From contig VBAH01000058.1 of assembly GCA_005884685.1 (NCBI GenBank), positions 93,280 through 157,279 on the forward strand: DNA of 64,000 nt, in the 5' to 3' direction. The notes beneath the pieces are model-generated. The model was not told the DNA's origin, searched no databases, and was given only the letters and a program-made list of their open reading frames with translations. Positions 19,647 through 28,817 of this stretch are shown here, one piece after another. Within the stretch, counting starts at the first letter, position 1. Each line of letters starts with the position of its first letter. This DNA comes from Alphaproteobacteria bacterium (lineage in GTDB: Bacteria; Pseudomonadota; Alphaproteobacteria; Rhizobiales; Xanthobacteraceae). Position numbers and translations under genes: made by a program.

Positions 19647-19973
19647 ATGACCAGCGTGACCATATCCGAGAGCGCGGCCCGGCGGATCGGGGAAATCCTC
19701 AAATCCGAGCCGGAAGGCGCGATGCTGCGCGTCTCCGTCGAGGGCGGCGGCTGCTCCGGGTTCCAGTACAAGTTCGACATCGAGCGCGCCAAGTCCGAAG
19801 ACGACCTGGTGCTGACGCGCGAAAATGCCGTCGTGCTGATCGATCCGGTGTCGGTGAACTATATGGCGGGTTCGCAGATCGACTTCGTCGACGACCTGAT
19901 CGGGCAATCGTTCAAGATCAACAACCCGCAGGCGACCGCCAGCTGCGGCTGCGGAACGAGCTTTTCGATCTGA
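19647..19973 (+). CDS. erpA: A-type iron-sulfur carrier protein (ErpA/IscA family)
   Basis: Small (108-residue) cytoplasmic protein that carries and inserts Fe-S clusters. The three conserved cysteines are present: one in EGGGCSGFQYKF and the C-G-C pair in the C-terminal SCGCGTSFSI. The middle segment DPVSVNYMAGSQIDFVDDLI is characteristic. A GGAAG lies upstream of the start. Divergent from dgt, as in many Rhizobiales, where this locus is usually called erpA. Confidence 0.92.
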   Translation: MTSVTISESAARRIGEILKSEPEGAMLRVSVEGGGCSGFQYKFDIERAKSEDDLVLTRENAVVLIDPVSVNYMAGSQIDFVDDLIGQSFKINNPQATASCGCGTSFSI

Positions 19974-19984
19974 TCCTCACTCAA

Positions 19985-20093
19985 CCTCGTCCTGAGGAGG
20001 CCGCGCAGCGCCGTCTCGAAGGACGGCCGCACGTTCGGAATTTCCCGCCATCCTTCGAGACGCGTCGCTGGCGCGACGCTCCTCACGATGAGG
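19985..20093. repeat. Inverted pair of palindromic repeats (family 2), intergenic
   Basis: Two copies of a roughly 45 bp element in opposite orientation. Copy A (19985-20026) reads CCTCGTCCTGAGGAG, a GC-rich centre, then CGTCTCGAAGGACGG. Copy B (20048-20093) is the reverse complement form beginning CCATCCTTCGAGACG and ending CTCCTCACGATGAGG. Each copy can fold on itself and the pair can fold together. The same pair occurs in frame inside pdhC (34088-34220). It fills nearly the whole gap between erpA and the RND permease gene, which are convergent here, so it could serve as a bidirectional terminator. Confidence 0.85.
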
Positions 20094-20103
20094 TTTGTTT
20101 GAC

Positions 20104-23100
20104 CTACTCCGCCGCGACCGCCGTCGGCCGCGGGTGCTCCTCGACCTCCTGCAGCTGCGGCTCAAGGCGGCGCTTGAGCACGCGGTCGATGCGGTCGAGA
20201 TACAGGTAGACGACCGGCGTGATGTAGAGCGTGAGCAGCTGCGACACGCACAGGCCGCCGACCACGGCGATGCCGAGCGGTTGGCGCAACTCGGCGCCCG
20301 CCCCCGTTCCGAGCGCAATCGGCAGCGCGCCGAAGATCGCCGCGAAGGTGGTCATCATGATCGGACGGAAGCGCAGCAGGCAGGCCTCGCGGATCGCGGC
20401 CTCGGCGCCGAGGCCGACGCGGCGGCGCTCGAGCGCAAAGTCGATCATCATGATGGCGTTTTTCTTCACGATGCCGACCAGCATCACGATGCCGATCATG
20501 GCAATCACCGAAAGTTCCATGCCGAACGCGATCAGCATGATCAGCGCGCCGACGCCCGCCGAGGGCAGCCCGGAGATGATCGTGATCGGGTGAATGAAAC
20601 TCTCGTACAGGATGCCGAGCACCACGAAGGCGGCGAACACGGCGGCGAGCACCAGGATGCCCTGCCCCTTCAGCGATTCCTGGAATACCTGCGCGTTACC
20701 CTGGAAGCCAGTGGTGATGGAAAGCGGCAGATTCGCGTCGCGCTCCATCTTGCTGATCGAGTCGACCGCCTGCCCGAGCGAGGTGCCGGGATCGAGGTTG
20801 AACGAGATCGTCACCGACGGCTGCTGGCCCTGGTGATTAACTTGCAGCGGCCCGACGCTTGGCACCAGCTTGGTGACCGCGCTCAACGGGATCGACATGC
20901 CGTTCGGCGAGCTGGTGCCCATGACGCCGCCGCCGGCGGCGGGATTGTTGGCGGTGTTGGCGAGGCTGGTCTTGAGATAGATCTTGGAGAGACCCGTTGT
21001 ATCGGCCTGGAACTCCGGCTTCGTCTCCAGGATGATCTGGTAGTCGTTGATCGGCGTATAGATCGTGGCGACCTGACGGTTGCCGAACGCGTTGTAGAGC
21101 TCCTGGCGGATCTGATCGACCGAGATGCCGTAGAACGCCGCCTTCTCGCGATCGATGTCGATCTCGATCTCCGGATTCTTGATGTAGAGATCGCTGTTGA
21201 CGTCGCGCAGGCCCGCGATGGTCTTGACGCGCTGGAGCATGTCCTCCGACGCGCGATAGAGCGTATCGGTCTCGCTCGACTGCATCGTGTACTGGAATTC
21301 GCCCTTCGAGATGCGCCCGCCCAGATTGATGTTCTGGATGGCGCGGTAATACACCTGCATGCCGACGACGGAGCCGGTTGCGCGTCGCAGCCGCTGCTGC
21401 ACGACGCCCATGCTCTCGCGCTCGCTTTTCGGCTTGAGCACGACGAACATGCGGCCGGTATTGTTGGTCGCGTTCGGCCCACCGACCCCGACGGTGGAGT
21501 TGACGTAGTCGACGCCGGGGTCCTGCCTGACGATCTCGGCAATCGCCTGCTGGCGTTCGCGCATGGCGCGGAACGAGATGTCGGCCGGGCCCTCGACCGT
21601 GACCGACAACATCCCGGTGTCCTCGACCGGGAAGAAGCCTTTCGGGATCACGACGTAGAGGTAGACCGTGCCGACCATGGTGGCGATCGTCACCATCAGG
21701 GTGACGAACTTGTGTTTCAGCACCTTGTCGAGCGTCCACTCGTAGCCGCGAAGCCATGCATTGAACATGCTCTCGAACACGCGCAGCACGACGTTCTGCT
21801 TCTCGCCCTCGTGATGGGTGCGCAAGACGCGCGCGCACAGCATCGGCGTCAAGGTAAGCGACACGAAGCCGGACACGATGATCGCAACCGCGATGGTGAC
21901 CGCGAACTCGCGGAACACGCGCCCGACCATGCCGCCCATCAGCAAGACCGGGATGAACACCGCGATCAGCGAAACGGTGATCGAGATGATGGTGAAGCCG
22001 ATCTCGCGCGCGCCCTTCAGCGCTGCCTCGAATGGGCGCATGCCGCCTTCGATGTGGCGCACGATGTTCTCGAGCATGACGATCGCATCGTCGACGACGA
22101 AGCCGACCGAGAGCGTCAACGCCAGCAGCGTCATGTTGTTGATCGAGAAATTGAGCGCGTACATCACCGCGCAGGTCGCGATCAGCGAGATCGGCACCGC
22201 GAGCGCCGGGATGATGGTGGCCGAAACCGTGCGCAGGAACAGGAAGATCACGAGGATGACGAGGCCGATCGCGATCAGCAGCGTTTCCTGCACGTCGTGC
22301 ACGGACTCGCGGATCGAGACCGAGCGATCCATCAGCACCTGCATCTGGATCGCGGCGGGGATCTGCGACCGATAGGCCGGGATGCGCTCCTTCACCGAAT
22401 CGACGACCGCGACCGTGTTGGCATCGGGTTGCCGCTGGATCGCCAGTACCACCGAGCGATTGCCGTTGAAGTAGCTGGCGATGCGATTGTTCTCAACGCT
22501 GTTGATGACGTTGGCGATCTCATCCAGCTTGACCGGCGCGCCGTTGCGATAGGCGACGACAACGTTCTTGTAATCGTCCGCCTTGGCGATCGCGGCCGAG
22601 GCAGAGAGCGTGATGTCCTGCCGCTCGCCGGCGATCGTGCCGACCGGGGTATTGGAATTGGCCTTGGTAAGCGCGGTGCGGATGTCTTCCAGGGAGATGT
22701 TGCGTGCCGCCGCCTTGACCGGATCGGCCTGGACGCGCACCGCGAACTTCTGCCCGCCATAAACCAACACCTGCGCCACACCCGGCAGTTGCGAGATCTG
22801 CTGCGCGAGCACAGTTTGCCCGTATTCGTCGACCGTCGACATCGGAAGCGTCGGCGAGTTCAGGCTGACGAACAGGATCGGGAAGTCGCCCGGGTTCACT
22901 TTGCGGAAAAACGGCGGGGTCGTCATTTCGACCGGCAGCCGGCGAGCCGCGACTGTCAGCGCGGTCTGCACGTCGAGCGAAGCGCCGTCGATGTTGCGGT
23001 TGAGGTCGAATTGGACGGTGATCGTTGTGATGCCGAGCGACGAAGTCGAGGTCAGCGCGCTGATGCCGGCGATCGTGGAAAGCTGGCGTTCGATCGGCGA

Positions 23101-23292
23101 GGCGACGGATGCGGCCATCGTCTCCGGGCTCGCGCCCGGCAGCGTCGCGGTAATTGCAATGGTCGGGAAGTCGACCGCCGGGAGCGCGGAAACCGAGAGA
23201 AGCCGATAGGCGAAAGCCCCGAACACGATCAACGACGCCGTGATAAGCGTCGTCATCACCGGACGGCGGATACACGCCTCTGAAATACCCAT
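20104..23292 (-). CDS. RND efflux permease, HAE1 family
   Basis: Inner-membrane drug/proton antiporter of a tripartite efflux pump, 1062 residues. The N-terminus MGISEACIRRPVMTTLITAS is typical of MdtB/MdtC/AcrB-like pumps. The family halves show the duplicated layout of one helix, a large periplasmic loop and five more helices. Motif D-type residues occur in LTLSVGFVVDDAIVMLENIV, and the second half has GIVKKNAIMMIDFALERR. I chose ATG 23292, just after the adaptor's stop; an in-frame ATG at 23349 would overlap the adaptor gene. No outer-membrane factor is encoded nearby. Multi-substrate efflux is likely; specific substrates are unknown. Confidence 0.93.
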   Translation of the reverse strand: MGISEACIRRPVMTTLITASLIVFGAFAYRLLSVSALPAVDFPTIAITATLPGASPETMAASVASPIERQLSTIAGISALTSTSSLGITTITVQFDLNRNIDGASLDVQTALTVAARRLPVEMTTPPFFRKVNPGDFPILFVSLNSPTLPMSTVDEYGQTVLAQQISQLPGVAQVLVYGGQKFAVRVQADPVKAAARNISLEDIRTALTKANSNTPVGTIAGERQDITLSASAAIAKADDYKNVVVAYRNGAPVKLDEIANVINSVENNRIASYFNGNRSVVLAIQRQPDANTVAVVDSVKERIPAYRSQIPAAIQMQVLMDRSVSIRESVHDVQETLLIAIGLVILVIFLFLRTVSATIIPALAVPISLIATCAVMYALNFSINNMTLLALTLSVGFVVDDAIVMLENIVRHIEGGMRPFEAALKGAREIGFTIISITVSLIAVFIPVLLMGGMVGRVFREFAVTIAVAIIVSGFVSLTLTPMLCARVLRTHHEGEKQNVVLRVFESMFNAWLRGYEWTLDKVLKHKFVTLMVTIATMVGTVYLYVVIPKGFFPVEDTGMLSVTVEGPADISFRAMRERQQAIAEIVRQDPGVDYVNSTVGVGGPNATNNTGRMFVVLKPKSERESMGVVQQRLRRATGSVVGMQVYYRAIQNINLGGRISKGEFQYTMQSSETDTLYRASEDMLQRVKTIAGLRDVNSDLYIKNPEIEIDIDREKAAFYGISVDQIRQELYNAFGNRQVATIYTPINDYQIILETKPEFQADTTGLSKIYLKTSLANTANNPAAGGGVMGTSSPNGMSIPLSAVTKLVPSVGPLQVNHQGQQPSVTISFNLDPGTSLGQAVDSISKMERDANLPLSITTGFQGNAQVFQESLKGQGILVLAAVFAAFVVLGILYESFIHPITIISGLPSAGVGALIMLIAFGMELSVIAMIGIVMLVGIVKKNAIMMIDFALERRRVGLGAEAAIREACLLRFRPIMMTTFAAIFGALPIALGTGAGAELRQPLGIAVVGGLCVSQLLTLYITPVVYLYLDRIDRVLKRRLEPQLQEVEEHPRPTAVAAE

Positions 23293-23311
23293 GCCGGCTG
23301 CTTGCCTCTCG

Positions 23312-24457
23312 TCAGCTGCTCGCTTTTTTGCCTTCGCGGATCGCGACACGGGCTCCGTTGGTCAGCTGCAGGTGGCCGTCGATCACCACGACGTCTCCGT
23401 CAGCGACGCCACTCTCGAGCACGGTGACGCTCCCCAACGTGCGGGCGACCTTGACCGGGCGCAGTTCGGCGGTTTCGTTCTTGATGACGTAAACGTAGTT
23501 GCCGGACTGGCTCACCTGCACGGCCGCCGAAGGCACCGTCACCGCGTCTTCATTGCGCAGATTGAGATAGGTCTGCACCAGTGTTCCCGGCCACAGCAGC
23601 TCGGTCTCGTTTGGCATCGTGGCGCGTACGTTGACCATCCCGGTGCCGGGGTCGACCGTGTTCTCGATCATCGCGATGCGCCCGACCGCGCGCTTGCTCT
23701 CACCCGGGATGACCGCCTCGACGGACGGCGCGCCCTCGGCGATCGCCTCGCGCAGCGCCGGCAGCGATATCTGCGGCATCGGAAACGTCACATAAACCGG
23801 CGCGGTCTGGATGATGGTCGCGATCGGCGTCAGATCCGCCGAGCGCACGTAGTTGCCCACTTTGACCGAAGCGGCACTGATGCGCCCACTGATCGGCGCG
23901 GTGATCTGGCAATAGCTGAGCTGAACCTGCAGGTTCTTCAGCATTGCCTCATCGGCCTTGAGCGCCGCGGCGTAGACGGCGGCCTGTGTTTTTGCGTTGT
24001 CGAGATTGGTGACCGGGGTGGCGCTTTTGGCGACCAGTTCGGTGTAACGCTTAAGGTCGCGCTCGGCACCTTCGAGCTGCGCCCGGTCGCGCGCAATGTT
24101 GCCCTCGGCCTGGAGGATCTGGGCTTCGAGGGTGCGGCTATCGAGCGTGATCAGCAGTTCGCCCTGTTTGACGCGAGCGCCATCGGCGAAATGAACCGCG
24201 GTGATCTCGGTATCGATGCGGCTCTTGATCGCAACACTGGCAATCGGCGTCACGGTGCCGAGTGCCTCGATCTGCACCGGCGTCGACTTTCTCACGGCGG
24301 TAGCAACCTCGACCGCGACGGGACGCGGCGCAGGGCGGTTTTGCGGCGCCTGCGCGACTGCGCCGAAGGGCGCCCAGCCGTAGCGCGACGCCGCCATGTA
24401 TCCGCCGGCAGCCAGCACGAGCAGGACGCCAATGACCAGTATGCGTTGCTTGCTCAC
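23312..24457 (-). CDS. RND efflux periplasmic adaptor (membrane fusion protein)
   Basis: 381 residues with an N-terminal membrane anchor (ILVIGVLLVLAAGGYMAAS). Next comes the beta-barrel/lipoyl core: IEALGTVTPIASVAIKSRID and GARVKQGELLITLDSRTLE in the first half, then a helical hairpin (LEGAERDLKRYTELVAKSAT). The returning lipoyl half is ISGRISAASVKVGNYV and the C-terminal membrane-proximal domain ends SVTVLESGVADGDVVVIDG. It links the RND permease to an outer-membrane channel. Directly upstream of the permease with a 19 bp gap, so one operon. Confidence 0.93.
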   Translation of the reverse strand: MSKQRILVIGVLLVLAAGGYMAASRYGWAPFGAVAQAPQNRPAPRPVAVEVATAVRKSTPVQIEALGTVTPIASVAIKSRIDTEITAVHFADGARVKQGELLITLDSRTLEAQILQAEGNIARDRAQLEGAERDLKRYTELVAKSATPVTNLDNAKTQAAVYAAALKADEAMLKNLQVQLSYCQITAPISGRISAASVKVGNYVRSADLTPIATIIQTAPVYVTFPMPQISLPALREAIAEGAPSVEAVIPGESKRAVGRIAMIENTVDPGTGMVNVRATMPNETELLWPGTLVQTYLNLRNEDAVTVPSAAVQVSQSGNYVYVIKNETAELRPVKVARTLGSVTVLESGVADGDVVVIDGHLQLTNGARVAIREGKKASS

Positions 24458-24686
24458 AATATTCGCGACCAGGCCAATTGAGGCGCCCTGATCTCCCTCC
24501 TGCTCGATTCGGGCCGCTGGGATTGCCGGCGGTTTCGGAACCTTATACGAAATATCCGACGGGCGTTGCTATCATATTTGTCACCTTGGCTCACCCTTAA
24601 CGCGGGGCGGACCCGCCTTTCGGCTCTTTCTGCAGCGCATAATATTCGGCAAAGTGAGCCCACTTCTCCCGCCGGTTTCCCATCCC

Positions 24687-25472
24687 ATGCGCATTGCCAC
24701 CTGGAACGTGAACTCCATCAAGCAGCGGACTGACAATCTCACCGCCTGGCTCAAGGAGCGGCAGCCGGACATCGTCTGCCTGCAGGAAACCAAGTGCCAG
24801 GACGACAATTTTCCGCGCGAGCCGTTCGAAGCGCTCGGCTATAACATCGCCGTCCACGGCCAAAAGACCTTCAATGGCGTGGCCATCTTCTCGAAGCTGC
24901 CGTTCGACGAGGTGACGCCGAGGCTGCCCGGGGATGCGGAGGACGACCACGCCCGCTTCATCGAAGCGGTGGTTTCGACCCCTGGCGGGGCGTTGCGGGT
25001 GGCGTCCATCTATCTGCCCAATGGGAATCCGCCGAGCACTGACAAATACCAGTATAAACTCAGATGGATGGATCGTCTTCTTCAATACTCACACGAGCGC
25101 TTGAAGCTGGAGGAGCCGCTGATCCTTTGCGGGGATTACAACGTCATTCCGGCCGAGCTCGACGTGCACAATCCGGAAGCTTGGACCACCGATGCCCTGT
25201 TCCTGCCGGAAACGCGCGCCCGGTTTCGGGCGCTGACAAACCTCGGGTTCACGGATGCCATCCGGGCCACCACTGACGCCGACGGCCTCTACAGCTTCTG
25301 GGACTATCAGGCCGGCGCGTGGCAGAAGAACAACGGCATTCGCATCGACCATCTCCTGCTCTCGCCGCAGGCCGCTGACCGCCTGGATTCTGCAGGCATC
25401 GACAAGCACGTGCGGGCCTGGGACAAGCCGTCCGATCACGTGCCGGTCTGGGTCGAGCTGAACGCAGGATAG
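24687..25472 (+). CDS. xth: Exodeoxyribonuclease III
   Basis: AP endonuclease / 3'-5' exonuclease of base-excision repair, 261 residues. Family landmarks in order: MRIATWNVNSIKQR, VCLQETKCQDD (metal-binding Glu), the GDYNVIPAELDV loop (Asp/Asn), and the terminal catalytic SDHVPVWVEL. I chose ATG 24687, where the family N-terminus begins; an upstream ATG at 24654 adds 11 residues. Divergent from the RND operon and convergent with the Sel1-repeat gene. Confidence 0.95.
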   Translation: MRIATWNVNSIKQRTDNLTAWLKERQPDIVCLQETKCQDDNFPREPFEALGYNIAVHGQKTFNGVAIFSKLPFDEVTPRLPGDAEDDHARFIEAVVSTPGGALRVASIYLPNGNPPSTDKYQYKLRWMDRLLQYSHERLKLEEPLILCGDYNVIPAELDVHNPEAWTTDALFLPETRARFRALTNLGFTDAIRATTDADGLYSFWDYQAGAWQKNNGIRIDHLLLSPQAADRLDSAGIDKHVRAWDKPSDHVPVWVELNAG

Positions 25473-25485
25473 CGCTTCGGCCGGG

Positions 25486-26547
25486 CTAATCCCGCTTGCC
25501 GTTCATCCAGCGCATCAGGAAGTCCGCGGCCAGAGCGCGCTCATCATCGGTCGCCTGCTTTACGGCCGCATCATAGAGCTCGGAAATCCAGGTCTCCGAC
25601 GGGCCGGCATTGGAGCGCGCCAGCGTCAGCCACATCAGCCCGCGCGCGGGCTGGCGCGGCACCCCGGTTTCGCCCGCAAACAGCATGCGGCCGAGCACGG
25701 CTTGGGCCTGATACTGTCCCTTGTTGGCGGCCGAATGCAGCCAGCGCGCGGCCTGGCGCGGGTCCTTGAACGGGCTGTGCGGATCGAGCATCAGCCGCCC
25801 CAGATGATACTGCGCATCCGGGTCGGCAAAGTAGGACGCCGCATAAGCATACATGTGACGCGCGCGGCCGAGGTCGATCCTGACATCGGAATTCGCAATG
25901 CCGCTGCGGTAATAGTGGCCGAGCGCGACGAAGGCGTTTGCCACATAGCGCGATTGCGGCGTGCCGGGATTGTCGTCCGCGTGCGCGTCCGCAATGCCGC
26001 TGAAATATTCGAAGGCGCGCAGATCGGATCGTTCCACGCCGTCCCCTTCGGCATACATGCGGCCGAGCTTCCATTGCGCCGCGATGAGCCCCTGTTCGGC
26101 GGCGTATTCGAGCGAGACCAACGCCTTTTCCTTTTGCCCGTCGCGCAGCGCGCGGGCGCCGGAACGGAACGCCTCGAATGGCGTGATCGGAGCAGCCGGC
26201 GCGGCAAATGCGGTCGGCGGCGGCACCGGCCCCTGGATGGACGGAGCGGCAGGTGTCGCAAGGGAGGGAACCGGTGCGGTCGGGCGCGGCAGCAATACGG
26301 CGCCCGGTACGGTAGCAGCGGCCGGTGTCAGGCCACCCGTGCGCGGGATCGAACCGGGCGGACGCGGGACATCGGCGGCACGGCTGCTCGCGGACGCCGG
26401 CGCCATTCCGAGCGGCACCGGGGCGGGCGTTGCGGGCGTCATCACTTCGGCGGACGGGCGCGCCGTGCCCTCAAATCCGAATGCCGGCGTCAGCCCGAAC
26501 GAGAGGCCGAGCGCCGCCAGCATGAGGATTCGGTTAGGCGTCCGCAT
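25486..26547 (-). CDS. Secreted Sel1-repeat (TPR-like) protein
   Basis: A 353-residue exported protein: signal peptide ([19 protein letters not shown]), a Pro/Ala-rich low-complexity region to about residue 155, then at least four Sel1-like repeats. Recognisable repeat cores include [53 protein letters not shown] and [16 protein letters not shown]. These helical repeats mediate protein-protein contacts; ExoR of Sinorhizobium is a well-known periplasmic example, but I do not claim orthology. I chose ATG 26547 because the signal peptide starts there; it overlaps the ilvD 3' end by 14 bp, so it is probably the last gene of an ilvD operon. Confidence 0.82.
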   Translation of the reverse strand: MRTPNRILMLAALGLSFGLTPAFGFEGTARPSAEVMTPATPAPVPLGMAPASASSRAADVPRPPGSIPRTGGLTPAAATVPGAVLLPRPTAPVPSLATPAAPSIQGPVPPPTAFAAPAAPITPFEAFRSGARALRDGQKEKALVSLEYAAEQGLIAAQWKLGRMYAEGDGVERSDLRAFEYFSGIADAHADDNPGTPQSRYVANAFVALGHYYRSGIANSDVRIDLGRARHMYAYAASYFADPDAQYHLGRLMLDPHSPFKDPRQAARWLHSAANKGQYQAQAVLGRMLFAGETGVPRQPARGLMWLTLARSNAGPSETWISELYDAAVKQATDDERALAADFLMRWMNGKRD

Positions 26548-28258
26548 AGCACTGTGTCTCGGCGGCGCCGCCCGGATGCGTGACCGCGCCTTTGACGGCG
26601 GGCCCCACCTGCTGGGCGTATTTCCAGATATAGCCGGAGCCGAATTCGGACGGCCGCGGCTTCCAGCTTTTCTTGCGCTCCGCCAGCTCGGCGTCGGAAA
26701 GCGCGACGTCGATTGTGCCGTTGACGGCATCGATGGTGATCATGTCGCCGTCGCGCAGCAGCGCGATCGGGCCGCCGACCGCAGCCTCCGGCCCAACATG
26801 GCCGATGCAGAAGCCGCGAGTCGCGCCGGAAAAGCGCCCGTCCGTGATGAGTGCGACCTTGCCGCCGGCGCCCTGGCCGGTCAATGCCGCGGTTGTGGAG
26901 AGCATTTCCCGCATGCCGGGGCCGCCCTTCGGTCCCTCATAGCGGATGACGAACACGTCGCCTTCCTTGTAGGCGCGCGTCTTGACCGCCGCGAAGCAGG
27001 CTTCCTCGCCATCAAAGCAGCGCGCGGGGCCGGTGAACTTGAGCGTGGAAAGGCCAGCGACCTTCACGATGGCGCCGTCCGGAGCAAGATTCCCTTTGAG
27101 TCCAACGACGCCGCCGGTCGCCGTGATCGGCTTGTCGGCGGGACGCACAACGTCCTGGTCGGGATTCCACTTCACGCTTTTCATGTTCTCGGCGATCGTA
27201 CGCCCCGTGACGGTGATGCAGTCGCCATGCAGGAAGCCGTGGTCGAGCAGCGTCTTCATCAGGAGCGGTATGCCGCCTACTTCGAACATGTCTTTGGCGA
27301 CATAACGGCCGCCCGGCTTCAAATCCGCGACATACGGTGTCTTTTTGAAGACCTCCGCCACGTCGAACAGCGTGAACTCGATCCCGCATTCATGCGCGAT
27401 CGCCGGCAGATGCAGCGCGGCATTGGTCGAGCCGCCCGACGCCGCCACCACCGCCGCCGCGTTCTCCAGCGCCCTGCGGGTGACGATGTCACGCGGGCGC
27501 AGATTGAGCTTGACCAGATCCATGATCTGCTCGCCCGCAGCCATGCAGAACCGGTCGCGGATCTCGTAGGGCGCCGGCGCGCCGGCCGAATAGGGCAGCG
27601 CGAGGCCGATCGCCTCGGACACGGTAGCCATCGTATTGGCGGTGAATTGTGCGCCGCAGGCCCCGGCCGAGGGGCAGGCGACCTGCTCCAGTTCGTCGAG
27701 ATCGGCGTCCGACATGGCGCCCACCGAATGCTTGCCGACCGCCTCGAACATGTCCTGCACGGTCACGATCTGGCCGCGGAACTTGCCGGGCAGAATCGAG
27801 CCGCCATAGATGAAAATGGACGGCACGTTGAGGCGGCACATCGCCATCATCATGCCCGGCAGCGACTTGTCGCAGCCGGCGAGGCCGACCAGCGCGTCAT
27901 AGCCGTGACCGCGCATGGTCAGCTCGACCGAGTCGGCGATGACTTCGCGCGAGGGCAGCGAGGCCTTCATGCCGCCGTGGCCCATGGCGATGCCGTCGGT
28001 GACCGTGATGGTGCAGAATTCGCGCGGGGTACCCGCGGCGGACGCAACGCCTTTTTTCACCGCCTGCGCCTGTCGCATCAGCGCGATGTTGCACGGCGCC
28101 GCCTCGTTCCAGCAGGTCGCGACGCCGACGAACGGCTGATGGATCTGCTCGGTGGTCAGACCCATCGCGTAATAATATGAGCGGTGCGGTGCCCGTTCGG
28201 GGCCTTCCGTCACATGCCGGCTCGGAAGCCGTCCCTTGATGCTGGTCTTGGCGTCCAT
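26534..28258 (-). CDS. ilvD: Dihydroxy-acid dehydratase
   Basis: Penultimate step of valine/isoleucine biosynthesis, also feeding leucine and pantothenate; an Fe-S dehydratase of 574 residues. Cluster-ligand cysteines appear in [14 protein letters not shown] and [34 protein letters not shown] and PILAxG-like segments occur in order toward the C-terminus (visible parts: [16 protein letters not shown] and [15 protein letters not shown]). The length fits the shorter (about 570-residue) group. I chose ATG 28258 ([10 protein letters not shown]) over 28288. Confidence 0.95.
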   Translation of the reverse strand: MDAKTSIKGRLPSRHVTEGPERAPHRSYYYAMGLTTEQIHQPFVGVATCWNEAAPCNIALMRQAQAVKKGVASAAGTPREFCTITVTDGIAMGHGGMKASLPSREVIADSVELTMRGHGYDALVGLAGCDKSLPGMMMAMCRLNVPSIFIYGGSILPGKFRGQIVTVQDMFEAVGKHSVGAMSDADLDELEQVACPSAGACGAQFTANTMATVSEAIGLALPYSAGAPAPYEIRDRFCMAAGEQIMDLVKLNLRPRDIVTRRALENAAAVVAASGGSTNAALHLPAIAHECGIEFTLFDVAEVFKKTPYVADLKPGGRYVAKDMFEVGGIPLLMKTLLDHGFLHGDCITVTGRTIAENMKSVKWNPDQDVVRPADKPITATGGVVGLKGNLAPDGAIVKVAGLSTLKFTGPARCFDGEEACFAAVKTRAYKEGDVFVIRYEGPKGGPGMREMLSTTAALTGQGAGGKVALITDGRFSGATRGFCIGHVGPEAAVGGPIALLRDGDMITIDAVNGTIDVALSDAELAERKKSWKPRPSEFGSGYIWKYAQQVGPAVKGAVTHPGGAAETQCYADA

Positions 28259-28817
28259 CGACCTTGCGGGCCCCCCGGCCCTCAACACTCAGACTACGCG
28301 CGGCCGCGAGCTTGCGTTGCCCCGGCGCAACACGGCTTTTGACCGTGAACGCCCTCGGCGGCTTGGCTTGCCGACCTGTTTTGTGGAGTTGTATGGCCAA
28401 ATCGCGGCGCGGCGGGCCGGCTGGCCGGCGGATCGCAAATTCATGTTAATATGTTGCAGGAGAGACACAGGCGCGCGGCCCAATCGCAACATCCAAATGA
28501 GAGAAGGCGGCCATCGGGCCCACCCTCGACCTGCATTGACGTCGGTGTGGCTGCTCAGAACCCGGACGTATAACGACCGCAGCCCTCGTCGGTGAAGCAC
28601 CCGCTCGGCAACTGTGCTCGGAACCGCCGACCCGCCCGGCCGCATCGAGGGAGGCGCCCTCGCATTGGCCATCTCGGTCCGAGTGGAATGTGCGCTCGTG
28701 GCGGGTCGCCGCCGAGGCCGGAACGATCGCGCTGGCGGAGATCACGCCGCCAACGCGGTGATGGCGAAACGCGGCACACAGCCGAGTCTGGCGAAGCGCA
28801 GTGCGCTCGCGCTCAGC
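28259..28817. other. Intergenic region between ilvD and the cysteine-rich membrane protein gene
   Basis: About 560 bp without a supportable gene. A short AT-rich patch around 28438-28460 followed by CAGGAGAG looks like a promoter/ribosome-site fragment on the plus strand but leads only to a short frame with no recognisable product. Open frames on both strands are Arg/Ala-rich and look non-coding. It should hold the ilvD promoter and the 3' end of the 690-residue gene's transcript. Confidence 0.4.

Noticed and set aside
20095..23283. Open frame of over 1000 codons on the plus strand opposite the RND permease
   Set aside because: Composition (Asp/Arg/His-rich, no hydrophobic core or domains) is typical of the antisense of GC-rich coding DNA; the minus-strand frame is a clear HAE1 permease.
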